In this document: positions 1 to 4,237 of the stretch, in pieces
Position numbering within the stretch: the first letter of the stretch is position 1
Layout of the letters: every line of letters begins with the position of its first letter
Assembly (NCBI GenBank): GCA_937925385.1
Contig: CALEWN010000198.1
Location: 1 to 7,240, forward strand
Direction: 5' to 3'
Origin: an uncultured Senegalimassilia sp.
GTDB lineage: Bacteria > Actinomycetota > Coriobacteriia > Coriobacteriales > Eggerthellaceae
DNA length: 7,240 nt
The notes under the pieces: model-generated
Told to the model about the DNA's origin: nothing
Seen by the model: the letters and a program-made list of their open reading frames with translations, nothing else
Database searches by the model: none
Position numbers and translations under genes: made by a program

Positions 1-1
1 C

Positions 2-625
2 GGCAACTCGTTGCTGGCGCCGATGACGCAAACGGCAAACGTGGGGCTTGACCCGGCGTTTTGGGAGGCGTTCCCGACGTTTGGCGACGAAGGTGTCGCG
101 CGTGCCGCGCAGAGCTGCGCGATGTGGGCGGCGGCGTTTGGGCGACGGTGCGAAAGCGCCGACCAGGATGCTGTCACACGCTGTGCGGTGGAGTACACCC
201 GGCTGTTCGTAGGTCCGCCGCGCCCGGCGGCGGCCCCGTGGGAAACCGCGTATCGCGCCGCGGCAGCCGGGGTCGAGACGTCCGTGGGCTTTGGTCAGGC
301 GACGTTCGAGATGCGCGAGCTTCTGCGCGAGGCCGGCCTGGGGCTTTCCAACGAGAATCACCAGTACGAGGACCATATGGGTATCGAGTTGCTGTTGCTG
401 TCCGAGCTGTTCCGCCGCGCGGCTGCGGCCGATGGCGATGCGGCGGGTGCGGTTGCGGTCGACGATGCCGCTGCGCTCGTGCGGAAAGCCGCATCGTTTG
501 CGGTCGAGCATCCTGCGGCGTGGGTTGATGTGTTCCGTGCAAAGGCGACCGAAGCAGTTCCTGATGGTTATTTCGCCAGCTTGCTGGGGATGGTTGAGGC
601 GCTGCTGCAGGTTGCAACGCGGTAG
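2..625 (+). CDS. TorD/DmsD/NarJ-family redox enzyme maturation chaperone (5' partial)
   Basis: Proteins of this family are cytoplasmic, all-helical chaperones. They bind the apo form, often the Tat signal, of molybdopterin oxidoreductases and hold it until the cofactor is inserted. Counting residues from the TTG at 11, the protein shows the family core: EYTRLFVGP (61-69), a P-W-E-x-x-Y segment (76-81) and the late NHQYEDHMGIEL block (116-127), which matches the usual E-x-x-D-H-x-x-x-E-L motif. The C-terminal half is alanine-rich and helical. The frame is open to the left edge of the window. The usual first helix is largely missing, so the true start probably lies upstream; internal candidates are TTG 11 and ATG 23, neither with a clear ribosome site. 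The target enzyme is not in the window. It is unlikely to be the formate dehydrogenase at 4230, which is separated by two terminators and has no Tat signal. Family assignment is firm; partner and start are not. Confidence 0.85.
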   Translation, partial: GNSLLAPMTQTANVGLDPAFWEAFPTFGDEGVARAAQSCAMWAAAFGRRCESADQDAVTRCAVEYTRLFVGPPRPAAAPWETAYRAAAAGVETSVGFGQATFEMRELLREAGLGLSNENHQYEDHMGIELLLLSELFRRAAAADGDAAGAVAVDDAAALVRKAASFAVEHPAAWVDVFRAKATEAVPDGYFASLLGMVEALLQVATR

Positions 626-677
626 GCGTGCGGAAACGTGGCAAATCGCCCGCCCCCTGTCGCAACCTAGCGAACGA

Positions 678-712
678 AAGCCCCTCGCGGTCAAGCACTG
701 CGAGGGGCTTTT
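678..712 (+). terminator. Rho-independent terminator after the TorD-family gene
   Basis: An 11-bp perfect stem, AAGCCCCTCGC (678-688) with GCGAGGGGCTT (700-710), closes an 11-base loop and runs into TTTT (709-712). It lies 53 bases after the TAG of the chaperone gene and should end the operon entering from the left. Confidence 0.85.
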
Positions 713-744
713 GCTGCAGGGTGCTTCACTGTGCGGAAAATGCC

Positions 745-790
745 GAACGGAAACCGTATAATTTACCAAACGGAAAGCCTATAAAATACC
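745..790 (+). repeat. Two tandem imperfect 23-bp repeats with TATAAT-like boxes (candidate promoter/operator)
   Basis: Units 745-767 and 768-790 are adjacent and agree at 18 of 23 positions. Each has the form (G/A)AACGGAAA, then TATAA, then TACC. A partial third copy begins at 791 (GAACGAAAT). The first unit carries a perfect TATAAT (757-762) and the second TATAAA (780-785 region), but no good -35 box sits 16-18 bases upstream of either. A 23-bp period is about two helical turns, so a protein could bind both units on the same DNA face. The gene controlled is unclear: thrH starts about 490 bases further on. The repeat is directly visible; its role is a guess. Confidence 0.4.
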
Positions 791-840
791 GAACGAAATA
801 ACGTGGCGAAGGGTTTTGCCACGTCGGATACAAAAAATCG

Positions 841-996
841 ATGCCTGAAGGATATATGCCGCAGCTGGTGGAAAACTGTCTAGATGCCCTTCCTTATGGA
901 ATCTTTTGGTTGTGCGGAGATCAACGGCCCGAAATGGTGCGGGAAAACACGGACGGCCAGAAGCGGCGTTGGCGCTGCTTCGCGCATTGGCCATGA
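841..996 (+). pseudogene. Possible small or decayed ORF of unknown function
   Basis: A 51-codon frame begins at ATG 841. A second in-frame ATG at 856 is preceded by GAAGGA (847-852), which would give 46 residues. The product contains LVENCLDALPYGIFWLCGD, which reads like real protein and loosely resembles the start of a PAS-type domain; I do not assign a family. Codon use is AT-rich at third positions, unlike the neighbours. After about residue 39 the frame becomes arginine/tryptophan-rich and stops at 994. A different frame (up to the TGA ending at 1109) then reads plausibly through a segment around 950-1109 containing ALALLRALAMNVSQTATYK. This pattern would fit a frameshifted remnant, or two chance frames in GC-rich DNA. 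I do not recognise the parent gene. Confidence 0.2.
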
Positions 997-1222
997 ACGT
1001 GAGCCAAACGGCAACGTACAAAACCCTGTCAAGGGACGCGTCGGGCGGTTGCGCTTTGCGTTGCGAGGAAGAAGCCTTCATCGTTCCAGTAACGCGCCTG
1101 GCTGCGTGAGGTGAGAATCGGCTTTTGTCTCTTCTTCCGTCGTTTAAGCGTGCTGGTCTTCTTGCCGTTTCCCCGTTCGCTCGCGGCATTGGCCGGAACG
1201 TGCCCGGGCGCGTCGGCGGGTT

Positions 1223-1249
1223 AGCCTATGCTTATGCGCATAAGAGGCT
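1223..1249 (+). promoter_or_regulatory. Dyad symmetry element in front of thrH
   Basis: A perfect 14-bp palindrome CTTATGCGCATAAG (1231-1244) is flanked by complementary arms AGCCT (1223-1227) and AGGCT (1245-1249), with three unpaired bases (1228-1230) on the left side. It ends 33 bases before the thrH start, so it could be a repressor operator overlapping the promoter, or a hairpin in the leader RNA. No T-run follows, so it is not a terminator. Confidence 0.45.
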
Positions 1250-1271
1250 TGCGAAAGCAACGACGGCGTGA

Positions 1272-1277
1272 AAGGAA
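1272..1277 (+). promoter_or_regulatory. Ribosome binding site that fixes the thrH start
   Basis: AAGGAA lies 5 bases before ATG 1283. An in-frame GTG at 1268 would place this ribosome site inside the gene, so ATG 1283 is preferred. Confidence 0.75.
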
Positions 1278-1282
1278 CCCTC

Positions 1283-1888
1283 ATGGGAATGAATATCGTA
1301 TGTCTGGACCTGGAAGGCGTGCTGGCACCGGAGATCTGGGTCGCGTTCGCGGAGAAGGCCGGCATCCCCGACCTGATGCGCACCACGCGCGATGAGCCCG
1401 ACTACGACAAGCTCATGCAGTTCCGCCTGGATGTGCTGCGCCGCCACGGCATGGGCCTGCCGCAAATCCAGGAAGTCATCGCCGACATCCAGCCCGTTCC
1501 CGGCGCCAAGGAGTTCCTGGACGACCTGCGCGCGCAGACCCAGGTGATTATCATCAGCGACACGTTCGAGCAGTTTGCCCAGCCCATCATGGAGAAGCTC
1601 GGCTGGCCGACCATCTTCTGCAACACGCTGGAAGTTGCCGACGACGGTACCATCACGGGCTACCGCATGCGCTGCGATCAGACGAAGCTGACCACGGTCC
1701 GCGCGCTGCATTCCTGCGGTTTCGAGACCATCGCCTCGGGCGACAGCTACAACGACCTGGGCATGATCAAGGCGTCGAAGGCGGGCTTCCTGTTCCGCAG
1801 CACCGTCACCATCAAGGCAGAGCATCCGGAGATCCCCGCGTACGAGACCTTCGAGGACCTGTCTCGTGCCATCAAGGCCGCGCTGTAA
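1283..1888 (+). CDS. thrH: ThrH: phosphoserine phosphatase / phosphoserine:homoserine phosphotransferase
   Basis: This is a cytosolic HAD-superfamily enzyme of 201 residues, close to the roughly 205 of Pseudomonas aeruginosa ThrH. That enzyme removes phosphate from L-phosphoserine or passes it to homoserine, giving serine or phosphohomoserine (the precursor of threonine). Visible motifs are CLDLEGVLAPEIW (7-19) with Asp9 as nucleophile and Glu11 as its acid partner, the typical ThrH variant of the HAD D-x-D motif; SDTF (92-95, motif II); a conserved lysine near 135 (motif III); and GDSYND (153-158, motif IV), which holds the Mg2+ ligands. The segment TTRDEPDYDKLM (34-45) in the cap domain is also typical of ThrH rather than SerB. 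The start at ATG 1283 is set by the AAGGAA site. The gene stands alone: a dyad lies in front and a terminator well behind. Nothing ties it functionally to the formate dehydrogenase. The family call is secure; which of the two activities dominates cannot be read from sequence. Confidence 0.93.
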   Translation: MGMNIVCLDLEGVLAPEIWVAFAEKAGIPDLMRTTRDEPDYDKLMQFRLDVLRRHGMGLPQIQEVIADIQPVPGAKEFLDDLRAQTQVIIISDTFEQFAQPIMEKLGWPTIFCNTLEVADDGTITGYRMRCDQTKLTTVRALHSCGFETIASGDSYNDLGMIKASKAGFLFRSTVTIKAEHPEIPAYETFEDLSRAIKAAL

Positions 1889-2120
1889 GGCGGGTTTTGC
1901 GCGGAAGGGGCGCGGGCCTGCGTGGGGCGGGGCCCCGGGCGCGTAGGGCCGCGCGTTTGAGATGCGTGCTTTTCGGGCGATCGATGCCGCGCATCTGGAG
2001 CGTCCGGATTGCTCGGGCAGATAACGCTACGCGTTCGAGGCGCTTGGGCTTTTCGCGGGCTGGCTCCTGACACTTAGCGCTACGTCCCCGAAGTGTCCGG
2101 CGGGTGCATCTTTGGGGTTT

Positions 2121-2180
2121 AAGGGCCGTCGCCTGGAGCGTTTGCCGTTTTCGGCTTGCGTTTCGGCGGCGGCCTTTTTT
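2121..2180 (+). terminator. Rho-independent terminator with a nested hairpin
   Basis: GGCCGTCGCC (2124-2133) pairs with GGCGGCGGCC (2165-2174), ten pairs including one G-U, and the stem can extend through AAG/TTT at its base. The 31-base loop contains an inner hairpin GCCG-TTTT-CGGC (2144-2155). Six T residues (2175-2180) follow directly. It lies about 230 bases after thrH and would end transcription from thrH or from anything transcribed in the interval, isolating the formate dehydrogenase operon. Confidence 0.7.
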
Positions 2181-2249
2181 CGCTTTGCGGCTTGTGTTTC
2201 TTCGGAAGGTTAACAGGGCGGAAACCTGAACCGCTGCCGGATGCAATAG

Positions 2250-2342
2250 GATACTGCGCAAGTATCAAAACACTAGGAGTATGATGGGGCGGTCTAGCGG
2301 ATCGCCGTGACATATAAGCGTTGCAAGCCCGCGTAAGCGGGC
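2250..2342 (+). promoter_or_regulatory. Leader region with three consecutive hairpins before the fdh operon
   Basis: Three perfect or near-perfect stems follow one another: GATACT/AGTATC (2250-2255 with 2261-2266, 5-base loop); GGCGGTC/GATCGCC (2288-2294 with 2300-2306, one G-U pair, 5-base loop); and GCCCGC/GCGGGC (2327-2332 with 2337-2342) closed by GTAA, a GNRA-type tetraloop, 14 bases before the ATG. A second AGTAT (2278-2282) could compete for the first stem. No T-run follows any of them. The first could equally be a DNA operator. I do not recognise a known riboswitch, and no clear -35/-10 pair was found. Confidence 0.4.
2281..2310 (+). other. Possible nine-codon upstream ORF (leader peptide)
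   Basis: ATGATG at 2281-2286 follows AGGAG (2275-2279), a better ribosome site than that of the main gene. The frame encodes MMGRSSGSP and stops at TGA 2308-2310, out of frame with the downstream gene and overlapping the second leader hairpin. Ribosomes on it would open that hairpin. It may be chance; no repeated amino-acid codons point to a classic attenuator. Confidence 0.25.
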
Positions 2343-2347
2343 GAAAC

Positions 2348-2354
2348 GGGGGAG
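2348..2354 (+). promoter_or_regulatory. Ribosome binding site choosing ATG 2357
   Basis: GGGGGAG ends only 2 bases before ATG 2357, a short but usable spacing. The only other in-frame start is TTG 2321, directly after an in-frame TAA (2315-2317). It has no ribosome site, and its first codons would run through the GTAA hairpin. Confidence 0.55.
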
Positions 2355-2356
2355 AA

Positions 2357-4237
2357 ATGACGAGATTGTCCATTGCGCCCGCTTCGGCGGACGATGCCCG
2401 CATCGGCGGGTTCCTGGACCGGCAGAAGCGTCGCGTTGACGCTATGCCGCCGGGCATGTGCCCTCTGGCGCAGCAGCTGACGCTGCTCGAGGAGGGCGCG
2501 CTGCAAACGTGCGGCAAATGCGTGCCGTGCCGTGACGGCCTGCCCCAGCTGGCAGGCATGCTGCGCCATCTGGTGGATTGCCAGGCCGACGCTGCCGAGG
2601 TCGAGCGCATGCGCGCGCTGGCCGAGATGGTGCGCGACACGTCGGATTGCGCCATCGGCTACGAGTCGGCGAACGCCCTGCTGGAAGGCCTGGACGCCTT
2701 CGCCGCCGAAGTTGAAAGCCATGTGAGCAAGCACGAATGCCAGCGCAGCGTGGGCCAGTCGGTGCCGTGCGAGACGTTCTGCCCGGCGCATGTGAACGTG
2801 CCCGCCTACATCGCGCTGGTGGCGCAGGGCGATTACGCCGGCGCCGTGCAGATGATCCGCAAGGACAACCCGTTCCCCACCGCATGCGGTCTGGTGTGCG
2901 AGCATCCCTGTGAGCAGCGTTGCCGCCGCACGCTCATCGACGCGCCGCTCAACATCCGCGGCATCAAGGAGTTCGCCTGCGAGCACGCGCGCGCCGACCA
3001 GGTGCCCGTGCCGAAGCGTCTGCCCGCAACCGGTCGCCGCGTGGCGGTCGTGGGCGGTGGCCCGTCCGGTTTGACCTGCGCGTACTTCGCCGCCTTGATG
3101 GGCCATGACGTTGACGTGTTCGAGGAGCGCAAGCAGCTGGGCGGCATGATCCGCTACGGCATCCCCGCGTACCGCTTCCCGCGCGAGCGCCTAGACGAGG
3201 ACATCCGCGGCATCCTGGCCGTGGGCGGCATCACCGTGCATACCGAAAGCCCCGTGGACGCCGCGCGCATGGCGCAGCTGTCCGCGGATTACGATGCCGT
3301 GTACGTGGCCATCGGCGCGCAAACGGGCAAGGGCCTGCGCATCGACGGCACGGACGCCGAGGGCGTGTTCTCCGCCGTCGACCTGCTCGGACGCATCGGC
3401 GACGGCGATTATCCCGACTTCACGGGCAAGAAGGTGGCCGTCATCGGCGGCGGCAACGTTGCCATGGACTGCTGCCGCACGGCGGTGCGCGCCGGCGCCG
3501 AGGAGGTGTCGGTGGTGTATCGCCGCCGCATTTCCGACATGACGGCGCTGCCGGCCGAGATTGAGTCGGCCATCGCCGAGGGCGTGGAGATGATCACGCT
3601 GCAGGCGCCGGCCGCCATCGAGAAGGACGAGCAGGGCCGCTGCTGCGCGCTGCTGACGAACCCCCAGATGATCGGCCCGGTCAAGCGCGGGCGCCCCGCG
3701 CCCGTGGCCGCCGACAAGCCACAGATGCGCATCCCCGCCGACATCATCCTGATCGCCGTGGGCCAGAACATCGTGTCCGCGCCGTTCGAGGAGTTCGGCA
3801 TGGCGGCCGAATGGGGCGAGTTCAAGGCCGATGAGCAGCTGCATGCGCGGATGGACGCCGAGGCGCTTGCCGCCCGCGGCGCCGACGCCTCCGCGGGCGC
3901 GAACGTGTTCGTGGGCGGCGACTGCCAAACCGGCCCGGCGTCGGCCATCAAGGCCATCGCCGCCGGCAAGGTGGCCGCGCGCAACATCGACCATATGCTG
4001 GGCTTCAACCACACGCTCGACTGCGGCGTGGCGGTTCCGCCGGCCCAGCCCAACGACCGCGCGGCGTATGGCCGCGTGGAGGTGCTCGAGCGCCCCGCGC
4101 GCGAGCGCAAGAACGATTTCGATGCCGTCGAGGTTCCCATGAGCACGGAGGAGGCCATGCAGGAATGCGGCCGCTGCCTGCGCTGCGACCACTTCGGCGC
4201 CGGCGCCTGCGAAGGGGGGCGTATCCAGTATGCTTAA
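2357..4237 (+). CDS. Formate dehydrogenase electron-transfer subunit: NuoF-type Fe-S module fused to GltD-like NAD(P)H oxidoreductase
   Basis: This 626-residue protein should move electrons between the catalytic subunit FdhF and NAD(P). In order: residues about 45-120 match the C-terminal Fe-S region of NuoF (C52-GK-C55-VP-C58 and C98 in DTSDC) but without the FMN/NADH-binding part of NuoF. Residues about 125-210 form the GltD-type two-cluster domain (C138, C142, C177, C181, C185, C189). Then come an FAD site GGGPSG (233-238) with LGGMIRYGIP (261-270), and a second nucleotide site GGGNVAMD (364-371) followed by VYRRR (387-391), typical of NADPH-binding GltD proteins. The FAD-closing segment is GGD...GPASAIKAIAAGK (520-538), and a C-terminal cysteine cluster lies at C604, C607, C610, C618. 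No signal peptide or membrane segment is visible, so it is cytoplasmic. The stop overlaps the fdhF start by 8 bases, implying translational coupling. Similar GltD-like subunits accompany formate dehydrogenases in acetogens (FdhB of Moorella). NADP preference is inferred. Glutamate synthase small subunit is unlikely because no large subunit is nearby and the NuoF module is present. Confidence 0.85.
   Translation: MTRLSIAPASADDARIGGFLDRQKRRVDAMPPGMCPLAQQLTLLEEGALQTCGKCVPCRDGLPQLAGMLRHLVDCQADAAEVERMRALAEMVRDTSDCAIGYESANALLEGLDAFAAEVESHVSKHECQRSVGQSVPCETFCPAHVNVPAYIALVAQGDYAGAVQMIRKDNPFPTACGLVCEHPCEQRCRRTLIDAPLNIRGIKEFACEHARADQVPVPKRLPATGRRVAVVGGGPSGLTCAYFAALMGHDVDVFEERKQLGGMIRYGIPAYRFPRERLDEDIRGILAVGGITVHTESPVDAARMAQLSADYDAVYVAIGAQTGKGLRIDGTDAEGVFSAVDLLGRIGDGDYPDFTGKKVAVIGGGNVAMDCCRTAVRAGAEEVSVVYRRRISDMTALPAEIESAIAEGVEMITLQAPAAIEKDEQGRCCALLTNPQMIGPVKRGRPAPVAADKPQMRIPADIILIAVGQNIVSAPFEEFGMAAEWGEFKADEQLHARMDAEALAARGADASAGANVFVGGDCQTGPASAIKAIAAGKVAARNIDHMLGFNHTLDCGVAVPPAQPNDRAAYGRVEVLERPARERKNDFDAVEVPMSTEEAMQECGRCLRCDHFGAGACEGGRIQYA
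4212..4219 (+). promoter_or_regulatory. Ribosome binding site of fdhF inside the preceding gene
   Basis: AAGGGGGG lies 10 bases before ATG 4230, within the last codons of the upstream gene. Together with the overlapping ATGCTTAA (4230-4237) it supports coupled translation of the two subunits. Confidence 0.6.

Larger units (their letters stand above)
626..1282. other. Gene-poor intergenic region between the chaperone gene and thrH
   Basis: These 657 bases hold the terminator (678-712), a tandem repeat pair (745-790), a possible decayed ORF (841-1112), and a dyad and ribosome site in front of thrH (1223-1277). The part around 735-905 is clearly more AT-rich than the genes, as expected of a promoter or acquired segment. 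I see no tRNA, CRISPR or insertion-sequence ends here. The antisense open frame at 779-1189 has no ribosome site or recognisable motif and is treated as chance. Confidence 0.6.
1889..2356. other. Structured non-coding region between thrH and the formate dehydrogenase operon
   Basis: These 468 bases contain no convincing gene; open frames on the minus strand (1747-2073, 1872-2261) are arginine-rich chance frames. Inverted repeats are frequent. AGATGCG (1960-1966) pairs with CGCATCT (1990-1996). CGCGTAG (1940-1946) pairs with CTACGCG (2027-2033) around that hairpin. GACACTT (2069-2075) pairs with AAGTGTC (2091-2097). A terminator follows at 2121-2180, and a leader with three hairpins at 2250-2342. 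I checked by eye for tRNA, tmRNA, SRP RNA and RNase P signature strings and saw none. Confidence 0.5.

Noticed and set aside
745..806. CRISPR array
   Set aside because: The repeats are directly adjacent with no spacers, are imperfect, and number only two to three.
779..1189. Antisense 136-codon frame before thrH
   Set aside because: No ribosome site, arginine-rich chance composition, no recognisable motif, and it crosses the tandem repeat and the possible remnant.
1268..1282. GTG 1268 as start of thrH
   Set aside because: It would put the AAGGAA ribosome site inside the gene. Starting at ATG 1283 gives the length and N-terminus typical of ThrH.
2250..2342. Known riboswitch (Moco, cobalamin, glycine, mini-ykkC)
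   Set aside because: The hairpins are clear, but I could not match the conserved sequence blocks of these classes by eye, so no class is named.
2321..2356. TTG 2321 as start of the GltD-like subunit
   Set aside because: It has no ribosome site and its 12 extra codons cross the GTAA hairpin. ATG 2357 follows GGGGGAG.
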